Source of the DNA: Tsuneonella dongtanensis
GTDB taxonomy: Bacteria > Pseudomonadota > Alphaproteobacteria > Sphingomonadales > Sphingomonadaceae
DNA: 64,000 nt
NCBI RefSeq assembly: GCF_001698205.1
Contig: NZ_CP016591.1
Location: 1,984,001-2,048,000 of the forward strand
Direction: 5' to 3'
The stretch's first letter is position 1, and the number at the start of each line of letters is the position of its first letter. This document shows, piece by piece, positions 1-9,300 of this stretch. A model generated the notes under the pieces. It was not told the origin of the DNA. It searched no databases and was given only the letters and a program-made list of their open reading frames with translations. The translations under genes were made by a program, and so were the position numbers.

Positions 1-428
1 CGCTGGGCCGCGAATACTGGCCTACCTTCATGGATTGCATCGCGCGCAACCTTCGGCCGGGTGGGCGAGCGGCGATACAGTACATCTCGATGAAGGAATC
101 ACTGTTCGAAGCCTATGCGAAGAGCGCCGACTTTATACAGGCTTACATCTTTCCAGGTGGACTGCTGATCAAGACGAGCGAATTCCGCGCGCTCGCCGAA
201 GAGCGTGGCTTGCGGTGGACCGATCAGTCAGACTTCGGGCAGGATTATGCCCGGACGCTGGCGATGTGGCGCAAGAACTTCGACCTCGCGGTCGACGAAG
301 GGCGGTTACCCGCCGGCTTCGATGAACGGTTCATCCGCCTGTGGCGCTATTACCTCATGTACTGCGAAGGGGGCTTCCGCGGCGGCGGAATAGATGTCCA
401 CCAGGTCACCCTGATCAAAGCCAGCTAG
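1..428 (+). CDS. Cyclopropane-fatty-acyl-phospholipid synthase-like SAM methyltransferase, C-terminal part (cut by window edge)
   Basis: This is the C-terminal 141 residues of a class I SAM-dependent methyltransferase whose start lies outside the window; the frame is open from base 3. The core LGREYWPTF...NLRPGGRAAIQ and the later YIFPGGLL segment are typical of the cyclopropane-fatty-acid synthase (Mycolic_acid_cyclo_synth) family. Those enzymes transfer a methylene from SAM to double bonds of membrane phospholipid acyl chains. The C-terminal block with MWRKNF and RLWRYYLMYCEGGF is also usual for this family. Substrate cannot be fixed because the SAM-binding N-terminal half is missing. The family is fairly certain, the exact substrate inferred. 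Confidence 0.8.
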   Translation, partial: LGREYWPTFMDCIARNLRPGGRAAIQYISMKESLFEAYAKSADFIQAYIFPGGLLIKTSEFRALAEERGLRWTDQSDFGQDYARTLAMWRKNFDLAVDEGRLPAGFDERFIRLWRYYLMYCEGGFRGGGIDVHQVTLIKAS

Positions 429-462
429 GGGGATCCCCCCAACCCCGCGGGGTATCGCCCGG

Positions 463-810
463 TCAAGCGACCGGGCGGAACACCGTTCCGCCGGTGTAGC
501 GGGCGAGAATGTTGTCGTGGACGATCGGGCTGAGCAGCTCCGAAAAGGCGCAGCCGGCGATGCAGTTGTCCCACCAGATAACCTCTGCCTGCAGTGATTC
601 GAGCCCGGGAAGCGTGAGCCAGCAGAACTGGCCGACATGCATCCGGTTGATCGCTGCCGCAGAGAAACCCGAAATGGACAGGTCGTGCACGACCGTGCGG
701 AACGGTCGGCCCCCCGATGCGCGCAGTTGCGCCGGGATGCTGATCTTCGTGCGCGGTGCGCACCGGTCTTCCTGTGCTGCCAAGGCATAACGGTCGGTCG
801 TATTGATCAT
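463..810 (-). CDS. PilZ domain c-di-GMP-binding protein
   Basis: This is a 115-residue single-domain PilZ protein. Both c-di-GMP contact motifs are intact: RxxxR at residues 16-20 (R-C-A-P-R) and (D/N)xSxxG at 43-48 (D-L-S-I-S-G). PilZ proteins are c-di-GMP receptors that adjust motility, adhesion or polysaccharide export. The start chosen is the ATG at 810, with an AAGGG about 10 bases upstream; longer in-frame extensions give arginine-rich sequence unlike the domain. A TTAA-N7-TTAAC site about 110 bases upstream suggests CtrA control (inference). The partner is unknown. It is one of three free-standing PilZ proteins in the window. Confidence 0.88.
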   Translation of the reverse strand: MINTTDRYALAAQEDRCAPRTKISIPAQLRASGGRPFRTVVHDLSISGFSAAAINRMHVGQFCWLTLPGLESLQAEVIWWDNCIAGCAFSELLSPIVHDNILARYTGGTVFRPVA

Positions 811-918
811 GGCATTCGAGCCCTTGCTTGCGTCCCTCAGGGTTCGTCTTGCCGGGGCCACCGACCAGACAGATCGCACGGTGCCGCAAGCCGCTTTCGA
901 GAGCGTTGCGAGGGTCGG

Positions 919-933
919 TTAACCGGGTTTTAA
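919..933 (-). promoter_or_regulatory. Candidate CtrA-binding site (TTAA-N7-TTAAC)
   Basis: Read on the minus strand, TTAA-AACCCGG-TTAA is followed by C, an exact match to the alphaproteobacterial CtrA consensus TTAA-N7-TTAAC. It lies about 110 bases upstream of the PilZ gene starting at 810 and overlaps the last codons of the SDR gene. No obvious sigma-70 box could be assigned, so the regulatory role is inferred. Confidence 0.4.
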
Positions 934-1640
934 GGACGTTCGCGGTGGCGCGTGGGAAAGTCGCTCTGGAGCAGCGTGACGATCCGTGCCGCGACATCCT
1001 CGGGTGGCTTCACGCTCGCCGGATCCTCGCCCGGATACGCCTTGGCCCGCATTCCTGTGCGAGTTGCGCCGGGGTCGACGATAGCGACCCGCGTATCGCC
1101 CAGCTTTTCGACTTCCATCGCGTAGCAATCTAGCAGGACTTCGAAGGCGGCCTTGCTGGCGGCATAAGCGGACCAGAAGGCCCGAGGCGCCGAGCCGACT
1201 GAACTCGTCAGTCCGATGACCCGGGCGTGTCCCGCTCGCTTAAGAAGGGGATCGAAAGCCGCCAGCAATGCCTGGGTCGCCAACACATTGACGGTAAGCG
1301 CCTGCCCGAACTGTTTGCTATCGACCTGGGTGACGGGCGAAAGCGTCGGCAGGTAGGCCGCGTTGATCACCATGATGTCCAGACGGTCCCAGCGCTGCGC
1401 GATCGCGGAGGCCAGACGAGGTATCCCGTCCTGCTCTGCAAGGTCGAGCGGTGCAATCGTCGAGCTGCCTCCCACGGCGTGAATCGCATCTTCGACCGTT
1501 TCGAGAGCTTTAACGTCGCGAGCAGTCAGGACGACATGCGCCCCTGACTGGGCCAGCGCGATCGCCGTTGCCCCGCCGATGCCCTTGCTGGCCCCTGTGA
1601 CGAGCGCAACCCGCCCTTCGAGTGCTTTTTCATCAGCCAT
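930..1640 (-). CDS. SDR family NAD(P)-dependent oxidoreductase
   Basis: This 236-residue short-chain dehydrogenase has a Rossmann fold. The N-terminal cofactor loop is TGASKGIG (residues 15-22), followed by the NAA segment. The catalytic Ser...Tyr-x-x-x-Lys is in TSSVGSAPRAFWSAYAASK. Length and motifs are those of classical SDRs, which reduce or oxidise a carbonyl or alcohol with NAD(P)H; the substrate cannot be read from the sequence. The ATG at 1640 directly abuts the purF stop codon at 1641-1643, so the gene is the second member of a purF-SDR operon and probably depends on purF transcription. The linkage may be only positional. Confidence 0.9.
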   Translation of the reverse strand: MADEKALEGRVALVTGASKGIGGATAIALAQSGAHVVLTARDVKALETVEDAIHAVGGSSTIAPLDLAEQDGIPRLASAIAQRWDRLDIMVINAAYLPTLSPVTQVDSKQFGQALTVNVLATQALLAAFDPLLKRAGHARVIGLTSSVGSAPRAFWSAYAASKAAFEVLLDCYAMEVEKLGDTRVAIVDPGATRTGMRAKAYPGEDPASVKPPEDVAARIVTLLQSDFPTRHRERP

Positions 1641-3113
1641 TTACGCGACCTTGTTGACGGGAAGCGGCAGCTGCGCGTCCTGGATCTCGCGCTGCTTCAG
1701 ATCGGTCAGCGAGGTTGGATAATCACCGGTGAAACACGCATCGCAGAATTGCGGCCGGAGGGGGTTGCGACCGGTCTCGCCGACGGCACGGTAGAGACCG
1801 TCGATCGAGACGAAGGCCAGGCTATCCGCCTTGATGAATTGGCGCATCGGTTCGATTTCCATGCGTGCCGCAAGCAGCTTCGAGCGCTCGGGGGTGTCGA
1901 CACCGTAAAAGCACGAATGCGCGGTCGGCGGACTGGCGACGCGAAAATGGACTTCGGTCGCTCCCGCATCGCGCATCATCTCGACGATCTTCATCGAAGT
2001 CGTTCCACGCACGATGGAATCGTCGATCAGGACGATGCGTTTGCCCTCTACGAGGCCACGGTTCGCGTTGTGCTTCCGCTTCACGCTCGAATGCCGGGCG
2101 CCGTCACCGGGTTGGATGAAAGTTCGCCCGACATAGTGCGAGCGGATGATCCCGAGTTCGAACGGCACGCCCGATTCCTGGGCATACCCGATCGCGGCGG
2201 GAACCCCACTGTCCGGAACGGCGACGACGAGGTCGGCTTCCACCGGAGCTTCGATCGCCAGTTCCCGGCCAATCGCCTTGCGGGCCTCGTACACGGAGCG
2301 CCCGTCGAAGATCGAATCGGGGCGACTGAAATAGACATGCTCGAAGATGCACGGCCGGGCCTGGCGCGTGCCGAATGGATGGCTCGAGACCACATTCCCG
2401 TCGAAATCCACGCGGACGATCTCGCCCGGTTCGACCTGCCGAACGAAGTCGGCGCCGACCACGTCGAAGGCTACGGTCTCGCTTGCGAACACCGTGGCGT
2501 CGCCCAGTTTGCCCATGACCAGCGGCCGGATGCCCAGCGGATCGCGGCAGGCAATCATGCCTTCAGGCGTCATCACGACCAGCGAATAGGCTCCCTCGAC
2601 CAGGCGCAGGGCGTCGATGAGGCGGTCGATCGTCGTCGGATACCGGCTCGTCGCGACGAGGTGGATGATGACTTCGGTATCGGAGGTGGACTGGAAGATC
2701 GCGCCCTTCCGGACCAGCTCGTCACGCAAGGTCTGGGCATTCGAGATATTGCCGTTGTGCGCGACCGCGAACCCGCCCGCGGCCAAGTCGGCATAGAGAG
2801 GTTGCACATTGCGCAGCCCCGAACCGCCGGTCGTCGAATACCGGACATGGCCCGCAGCCATGATTCCCGGCAGCTCCGCCAAGGCATCCTGCGAAGAAAA
2901 ATTCTCCGCGACGTGGCCCTGGCCGCGCCGCGAGTAGAATTCCTGCCCGTCGAAGCTCGTGATGCCGGCGGCTTCCTGGCCCCGGTGCTGGAGCGCGTGG
3001 AGGCCAAGAGCCGTTATGGCCGACGCGTCGGCCGCGCCGATCGCGCCGAATACGCCGCACTCCTCGCGGAGCTTGTCGCCGTCCGCAGTTTCGAACGGGT
3101 GATGAAAGATCAT
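1641..3113 (-). CDS. purF: Amidophosphoribosyltransferase (PurF)
   Basis: This 490-residue enzyme carries out the first committed step of purine synthesis: PRPP + glutamine to 5-phosphoribosylamine. The N-terminal Ntn glutaminase domain begins after a short propeptide; the nucleophile is Cys19 in EECGVFGAIG. The C-terminal phosphoribosyltransferase domain carries the PRPP loop VLIDDSIVRGTTS. Cysteines near the C-terminus (RPQFCDACFTGDYPT) resemble the 4Fe-4S ligands of the Bacillus-type enzyme. ATG 3113 was chosen because it places the nucleophile at the usual position; extensions to 3221 are GC-rich non-family sequence. It is divergent from the LolC/E gene and is followed without a gap by an SDR gene. 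Confidence 0.97.
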   Translation of the reverse strand: MIFHHPFETADGDKLREECGVFGAIGAADASAITALGLHALQHRGQEAAGITSFDGQEFYSRRGQGHVAENFSSQDALAELPGIMAAGHVRYSTTGGSGLRNVQPLYADLAAGGFAVAHNGNISNAQTLRDELVRKGAIFQSTSDTEVIIHLVATSRYPTTIDRLIDALRLVEGAYSLVVMTPEGMIACRDPLGIRPLVMGKLGDATVFASETVAFDVVGADFVRQVEPGEIVRVDFDGNVVSSHPFGTRQARPCIFEHVYFSRPDSIFDGRSVYEARKAIGRELAIEAPVEADLVVAVPDSGVPAAIGYAQESGVPFELGIIRSHYVGRTFIQPGDGARHSSVKRKHNANRGLVEGKRIVLIDDSIVRGTTSMKIVEMMRDAGATEVHFRVASPPTAHSCFYGVDTPERSKLLAARMEIEPMRQFIKADSLAFVSIDGLYRAVGETGRNPLRPQFCDACFTGDYPTSLTDLKQREIQDAQLPLPVNKVA

Positions 3114-3265
3114 GGGGCTGTCCGGCCTCGCTGCTCGCGCGCCGCTCAATGGCGATGTTGCAGGGTAAAGACAAGGCCAGTCGCCATGCCTTGCGCCATT
3201 GCGCGGCGCGCGTTGCCTCACTACACGGCCTCACCGACCGCTTCCCTGAACGAGACGCGCCTCTC

Positions 3266-4507
3266 TTGCTGCTTTCCCCTTTCGAATGGACGATCTCCAA
3301 GCGCTACATGCTGCCGGGCAAGGGCGAGGGCTTCATCGCGCTCGTCGCCGGGATAAGCGTGGGCGTCGTCATGCTGTCGGTTGCACTGCTCGTGGTGGTC
3401 ATGAGCGTGATGAACGGTTTCCGGGCGGAACTGCTCGACAAGATCGTGGGCCTGAATGGCCACGCGATCGTTCAGGCATACGGGGGAAGGCTCGATAACT
3501 GGCAGAACATTCTGCAGGACATCCGCAAGACCCCCGGCGTAACCAGTGCAAGTCCGCTGATCGAGCAACCGCTTCTGGTAACCTTCAACGGTCGTGTCGA
3601 AGCGGTTCTGGTGCGGGGTAACACTTCCGAAGATATCCGCGGTCTCGGCGACAAGGTAGTCGCTGGAGATATCTCCATGCTGAAGCCCGACGCCGGAGAG
3701 GTCGCTATCGGGGTCAGGCTGGCGGAGAACATCGGCGCGCAGGTCGGGGACACGATCACGATCATCAATCCTGCCGGGCGGTCCACGCCGTTCGGTCAGG
3801 TGCCGCGACAGGTCGGTTATCGGGTGGCGGCAGTCTTCGAGATCGGAGTCTACGATTACGACAAGGCTTTCGTCGTGATGCCCATCGCCGACGCGCAAAC
3901 CTTGATGCTGATCGGCGATACGATCGGCATGATCGAAGTGACCACGGACGATGCCGACAGCGCCGGAGAATACCTTGAACCGGTTGCGCGGCGGCTCGCC
4001 GGGCAGGCAGTGGTGAATGACTGGAAGACGATCAATGCGTCGCTTTTCGAGGCCCTAGAGGTCGAAAGGGTCGCGATGTTCTTCGCGCTGTCGATGATCG
4101 TGCTGGTGGCGGCATTCAATATCCTGTCGAGCCTCGTCATGCTCGTGCGCGCCAAGACGCGGGACATCGCGATCATGCGGACGATGGGCGCCACGCGCCG
4201 CTCGTTGCTCAAGATATTCGTGACGGCAGGCTTCACCGTCGGTGCGATCGGCACGGGGGGAGGGCTCCTCCTCGGTTTCCTGATCCTCGCGTTCCGTCAG
4301 GGCATCGTGAACGTGATCCAGGTAGTGACGGGGCAGAACCTCTGGGATCCTTCCGTCCGTTTTCTGACCACATTGCCTTCGCGTCCCGATCCGGTCGAAA
4401 TCGTCGGCATTGCCTTGCTCGCGCTCATCCTCAGCTTCCTCGCTACGCTGTATCCCGCCTTCAAGGCGGCGAGCACCGACCCGGTACAGGTGCTGCGCTA
4501 TGAGTGA
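3266..4507 (+). CDS. Lipoprotein-releasing ABC transporter permease (LolC/LolE family)
   Basis: This is an inner-membrane permease of about 413 residues that, with LolD, extracts outer-membrane lipoproteins for hand-over to the carrier LolA. One N-terminal TM segment follows the family motif [20 protein letters not shown] large periplasmic domain comes next, then three C-terminal TM segments (MacB/FtsX topology), ending in the family-typical DPVQVLRYE. Only one permease gene is present beside lolD, so a homodimeric LolDF-type complex is likely (inference). The start is set at TTG 3266, just before the conserved SPFEW motif; an ATG at 3149 would add 39 residues unlike the family. Its stop overlaps the lolD start. 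Confidence 0.92.
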   Translation: MLLSPFEWTISKRYMLPGKGEGFIALVAGISVGVVMLSVALLVVVMSVMNGFRAELLDKIVGLNGHAIVQAYGGRLDNWQNILQDIRKTPGVTSASPLIEQPLLVTFNGRVEAVLVRGNTSEDIRGLGDKVVAGDISMLKPDAGEVAIGVRLAENIGAQVGDTITIINPAGRSTPFGQVPRQVGYRVAAVFEIGVYDYDKAFVVMPIADAQTLMLIGDTIGMIEVTTDDADSAGEYLEPVARRLAGQAVVNDWKTINASLFEALEVERVAMFFALSMIVLVAAFNILSSLVMLVRAKTRDIAIMRTMGATRRSLLKIFVTAGFTVGAIGTGGGLLLGFLILAFRQGIVNVIQVVTGQNLWDPSVRFLTTLPSRPDPVEIVGIALLALILSFLATLYPAFKAASTDPVQVLRYE

Positions 4508-5177
4508 CGGCCCTGTCGTCCGGTTGACCAAGCTCGCCCGCTCGTTCGAGCAAGGGGGCGAGCGGATCGACGTCTTGCGCGGTATCGACTTGTCGATCGC
4601 CCCGGGTGAAATCGTTGCGCTTCTGGGCCCGTCCGGGTCCGGCAAGTCGACGATGCTGCAGGCAGTCGGGCTCTTGGAAGGCGGCTTCAAGGGCAAGATC
4701 GAGATTGCCGGGGTCGACGCCAGCGCGCTTCCCCCAGAAGGCCGGACCGCCCTTCGTCGGGAGCACCTGGGCTTCGTCTACCAGTTCCACCACCTCTTGC
4801 CCGACTTCAACGCGATGGAGAATGTCGTCATCCCGCAGCTTGTGGCGGGACGAGGCAAGCCCGAAGCAGAAGAACGCGCCCGGGAAATCCTCGGCTCATT
4901 GGGCCTCGGTCACCGGTTGACGCATCGCCCGAGCCAACTTTCGGGGGGCGAGCAGCAGCGCGTCGCCGTAGGTCGTGCGCTCGCCAACCGACCGCAGCTC
5001 GTTCTTGCCGACGAGCCGACCGGCAATCTCGACGAGCACACTGCCGATATCGTGCTGGAACAATTCCTGGGCCTCGTGCGAGGTGAGGGAAGCGCGGCAC
5101 TCGTGGCGACCCATAACGAACGACTGGCGGGACGCATGGATCGCGTCGTTCGTTTGCACGAAGGGCTTCTCGAATAG
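4500..5177 (+). CDS. lolD: Lipoprotein-releasing ABC transporter ATP-binding protein (LolD)
   Basis: This 225-residue ABC ATPase powers lipoprotein release by the upstream permease. Walker A is GPSGSGKST (residues 43-51), the signature is [16 protein letters not shown], and Walker B with the family DEPTGNLD follows. The ATG at 4500 lies inside the last codons of the permease gene (8-base overlap), which implies translational coupling and a fixed stoichiometry. Length matches LolD. Context and motifs separate it from MacB-type transporters, because there is no membrane-fusion protein gene beside it. Confidence 0.95.
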   Translation: MSDGPVVRLTKLARSFEQGGERIDVLRGIDLSIAPGEIVALLGPSGSGKSTMLQAVGLLEGGFKGKIEIAGVDASALPPEGRTALRREHLGFVYQFHHLLPDFNAMENVVIPQLVAGRGKPEAEERAREILGSLGLGHRLTHRPSQLSGGEQQRVAVGRALANRPQLVLADEPTGNLDEHTADIVLEQFLGLVRGEGSAALVATHNERLAGRMDRVVRLHEGLLE

Positions 5178-5268
5178 ACGCCTGTCGATAGGCGCGAGGG
5201 CTTCGCAGAATCGCGATTGCTTAGTTGGCAAACCCCAGGCGGTCATCTCCGCTTAAGGGGAGACAGAC

Positions 5269-5796
5269 GTGATATCATTCGCCGCCGCTATCGCATTCGC
5301 TCAATCCGCCGCGCCGGTTGCTTCCGCGCCGCCCCCGGCACCTCCTCCGCCAACGTGTGCCGGAGCGGACTACGAAGCGTTCGACTTCTGGATTGGGGAG
5401 TGGGACGTGTTCCCGAATGGCAGGGACACGCAGGTCGCGCGCAGCAAGATAGAAAAGCTCTACAACGGCTGCGCCGTGCGCGAGAACTGGATGCCCTTGA
5501 AGGGCGCAGGGGGCGGGAGCCTGACCGGTTACGATCCGACGACGAAGCGGTGGACGCAGACCTGGATCGGCAGCGCCCCCGGGCCGGTCTATTTCACCGG
5601 CGGTCCGGTCTCTGGCGGCATGATACTGACAGGGGAGTGGAAGGGATCCGGACCGAAGGGTGAAGATGGCCTTACCCGGATGTCCTATTCCAGGCAGCCC
5701 GATGGAGCAGTCCGCCAACACGGTGAGTTCTCGGCCGATCACGGCCTTACTTGGCAAACATCGTTCGACCTGATCTATCGGCCGCACAAGGAGTAG
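5269..5796 (+). CDS. Secreted protein, DUF1579-like
   Basis: This 175-residue protein has a short hydrophobic N-terminus (MISFAAAIAFAQSAA), likely a signal peptide, and then a proline-rich linker (PPPAPPPP). The folded part contains FDFWIGEWDVFPNG, NGCAVRENW and GSLTGYDPTTKRWTQTW. These blocks recall the DUF1579 group of exported beta-rich proteins of unknown function; that likeness is from memory. The start is GTG 5269, preceded by AAGGGGAGA. It ends 5 bases before the glutathione peroxidase gene, so the two are probably co-transcribed. Confidence 0.8.
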   Translation: MISFAAAIAFAQSAAPVASAPPPAPPPPTCAGADYEAFDFWIGEWDVFPNGRDTQVARSKIEKLYNGCAVRENWMPLKGAGGGSLTGYDPTTKRWTQTWIGSAPGPVYFTGGPVSGGMILTGEWKGSGPKGEDGLTRMSYSRQPDGAVRQHGEFSADHGLTWQTSFDLIYRPHKE

Positions 5797-5801
5797 CGCC
5801 G

Positions 5802-6281
5802 ATGACGACCATTGCCGATTTCACCGTCGAGAAGCCCGACGGCAGCCAGCTCGATCTCAGCGAGAAACTTGGCAAGGTTCTGCTGGTGGTCAACGTGGCC
5901 AGCAAATGCGGTTTCACGCCGCAGTACGAAGGTCTCGAAGCGCTTCAGCGCAAGTATGGCGACAAGGGTTTTGAGGTGCTCGGCTTTCCCTGCAACCAGT
6001 TCGGAGCACAGGAACCCGGTAATGCCGAAGAGATCGCAACCTTCTGCAAGCTGACCTACGACGTCACGTTTCCGGTCCTCAAGAAGGTGGAAGTGAACGG
6101 GGCAGGGGCCAGTCCGCTTTACGACTGGATGAAAGGCGAGGCCCCCGGTCTCATGGGCAGCCGGGCCATCAAATGGAACTTCACGAAGTTTCTGGTCGAT
6201 CGCGAGGGGAACGTCGTGAGGCGCTACGGACCGGCCGACGCGCCCAAGGGAGTCGAGAAGGACATCGAGAAGCTCCTTTAG
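5802..6281 (+). CDS. Glutathione peroxidase family protein
   Basis: This 159-residue thiol peroxidase reduces hydrogen peroxide or lipid hydroperoxides using thioredoxin or glutathione. The peroxidatic Cys36 is in NVASKCGFT, where animal enzymes carry selenocysteine. GFPCNQFG gives the conserved Gln66, and KWNFTKF supplies Trp125 and Asn126 of the catalytic tetrad. Cys82 in FCKLTYDVTFP is placed like the resolving cysteine of thioredoxin-dependent members, so thioredoxin is the likelier reductant (inference). The ATG at 5802 follows the previous stop by 5 bases. Confidence 0.95.
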   Translation: MTTIADFTVEKPDGSQLDLSEKLGKVLLVVNVASKCGFTPQYEGLEALQRKYGDKGFEVLGFPCNQFGAQEPGNAEEIATFCKLTYDVTFPVLKKVEVNGAGASPLYDWMKGEAPGLMGSRAIKWNFTKFLVDREGNVVRRYGPADAPKGVEKDIEKLL

Positions 6282-6346
6282 GCTCTGTGGACAATTTGCG
6301 GACCTGACCCCTTCCGAATCGGCCGGCCACACTTAATGTGACCTCC

Positions 6347-9300
6347 ATGGCCTTCGCTCCCTTTGTGCCGCTGCGCGTCATGTCGAGCTACTCGATGCTT
6401 GAGGGAGCGATCGATCCCAAGGCGATTGCGCGGCTCGCAAAAGATCGCGGCTTTCCGGCCATCGCCATCTGCGATCGCAACGGCCTCTACGGGGTGATGG
6501 CATTTGCGAAGGCGTGTTTCGATCTCGGCATCCAGCCGATCATCGGCACGCTTCTCGGCATCGCCCGAGATGGGTCTGGCCAGACGATCGATCACCTGCC
6601 CCTCTTTGCGCAGGACGAGGCTGGCTACGACAACCTTTGCGACCTGGTTAGCCGGGCACACCTGGCTCGGCCGACCGAGCTGCCGGCGCATGTCACGCTC
6701 GATGATCTCGCCGGGCGCACCGATGGTCTGATCGCCTTGACCGGTGCCGGCGAGGGCGGCCTGACTCGTCTGCTGGCTGATGGTCGCTCGGACGATGCGG
6801 AAGCGCTTTGCGACCAACTTGAAGGACTATTTCCGGGGCGCCTCTATATCGAGCTGGCCCGGCGCAGTTCCTCTGTGTGCGACGCGGCCGAAGACGCGCT
6901 CATCGACCTCGCATATGCCCGCGACCTCCCTCTGGTCGCAACGAACCCGGCAAATTTCGCCGATCCGCATTTTCATCCGGCGCACGACGCGATGTTGTGC
7001 ATCGCGAATTCGACCCATGTCGATGCGGCCGAGCGGCCGCGCTCCAACCCGGAAGCCTTCGTGAAGTCGGCGCCGATGATGGAGGAGTTGTTCGCCGACC
7101 TGCCCGAGGCGACGGCAAACACGCTGGTGATCGCGAAACGCTGCGCCTTTGCGCCACCCAAGCGGGACCCGATCCTGCCCAGTCTCGCCGGCGACCTCGA
7201 GGGCGAGGCGCGGATGCTGGCCGAAGATTCGCGCAAGGGTCTCGCAGCGAGGCTGGAGAAGTACGGTGCGATCCCCGACGAGGAGTTGAGGGTTTACGTC
7301 GACCGCCTCGAATTCGAGATCGGCGTGATCAACCAGATGGGTTTCCCGGGTTACTTCCTGATCGTTGCCGACTTCATCAAATGGGCCAAGGACAACGGGA
7401 TACCCGTTGGGCCGGGGCGCGGTTCGGGCGCCGGTTCGCTCGTCGCCTGGGCGCTGACCATCACCGATCTCGACCCGATCAAGCTGGGCCTGCTCTTCGA
7501 ACGCTTCCTTAATCCCGAACGCGTCTCGATGCCGGACTTCGACATCGACTTCTGCGAAACTCGTCGCGGCGAAGTCATTCGCTATGTGCAGGCCAAGTAC
7601 GGCGACGATCACGTCGCGCAGATCATCACATTCGGCAAGCTGAAGGCGCGCGCTGTGCTGCGTGACGCGGGTCGAATCCTGCAGATGAGCTACGGCCACG
7701 TCGACCGGCTGTGCAAGATGGTGCCCAACCATCCGACCGACCCGTGGACTCTTCCGCGGACGCTCAACGGGGTGTCCGAGTTCAAGCGCGAATACGACAA
7801 CGACGACGACGTGCGTCGTCTGATCGACCTCGCGATGCAGCTCGAAGGGTACCCGCGCAACAGCTCTACCCACGCCGCGGGCGTGGTCATCGGCGACCGG
7901 CCATTGGCGAAACTGGTCCCGCTCTATCGCGACCCGCGATCGGATATGCCCGTCACCCAGTTCGACATGAAGCATGTCGAAAGCGCAGGGCTGGTGAAAT
8001 TCGACTTCCTCGGCCTCAAGACGCTGTCCGTGTTGCAGAAGGCGGTCGAACTGCTGGCGAAGCGTGGGGTCGCGATCGACCTGTCGGCGCTGCCGCTCGA
8101 CGACCCGCGGGTCTATGACCTGATGAAGAGCGGTAACACAGTGGGCGTGTTCCAGCTGGAATCCGAAGGCATGCGGCGCACGCTGACCGCTGTGAAGCCG
8201 ACCAATTTCGGCGACATCATCGCGCTGGTTTCGCTCTATCGGCCGGGGCCGATGGACAACATTCCCCTGTTCGGCAAGCGCAAGGCCGGGGAGGTGCCGA
8301 TCGAGTACCCGCACCCCAAGCTGGAGGGTGTGCTCGCCGAAACATACGGCATCTTCGTCTATCAGGAACAGGTGATGCAGGCGGCGCAAATCCTCGCCGG
8401 CTACTCACTGGGCGATGCGGACCTCCTGCGCCGCGCGATGGGCAAGAAGGTGCAAGCCGAAATGGACGCGCAGCGTCAGCGTTTCGTCGACGGCTGCGCC
8501 GAAGTTTCGCAGATCCCGTCTCGCCAGGCCAACGAGCTGTTCGACTTGATCGACAAGTTCGCAGGTTACGGCTTCAACAAGTCTCACGCCGCCGCCTACG
8601 CCCTGCTGGCCTATCAGACTGGTTGGCTCAAGGCGCATTACCCCGAAGAGTTCTACGCCGCGTCCATGTGCTTCGACATGCACCAGTCGGACAAGCTGGC
8701 CGCATTCGTCGACGACGCAAGGCGATCCGGGATCGAGGTGGCGCCTCCCGACGTGAACCGCTCGGAGGCAGAGTTCACCGTCGAGCGAACCGACGAGGGG
8801 TACGCCGTCCGCTATGCCCTGGCAGGCATCAAGAACGTCGGCGAGAAGGCGATGGAGGCGCTGGTCGCAGAGCGAGAGGCGAACGGGTGGTTCGAATCCC
8901 TCGAGGACCTGTTTCAGCGCTTGCCGAAGGGGTCGCTCAATTCGCGCCAGCTCGAAGGATTGATCGCGGCGGGTGCACTCGACAAGCTTGAGCCCAACCG
9001 TGCCAAGCTTTTCGCCAATGCCGATCTCCTGTTGGCGGTCAGCGAAGCCGCCAATCGTGAGCGGGAAAGCGGGCAGGCGGGGCTTTTCGGCGGCGATGCG
9101 CAACCCGAGACCGCTCTCCGCCTGAAAGACGCCGACGAATGGCCGCGATCCGAGCGCATGGCCATGGAGCGGGAAAACTTCGGCTTCTACTTCTCTGCGC
9201 ATCCGGTCGAACAGTACCGGGCCATCGCTTCCGCCAACGGCGCGCGCAGTTTCGCTTCGCTGATGGAAGCGGGTGCGCCAAACGGCGGGCGCGCTCCGGC

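Noticed and set aside
1749-3356. 535-codon open frame on the plus strand antisense to purF
   Set aside because: purF has clear catalytic motifs on the other strand; the frame is His/Arg/Asp-rich without family features and is caused by G/C-ending codons.
6827-8389. 520-codon frame antisense to dnaE
   Set aside because: It runs through conserved dnaE domains and its composition (His, Arg, Glu runs) is that of a shadow frame.
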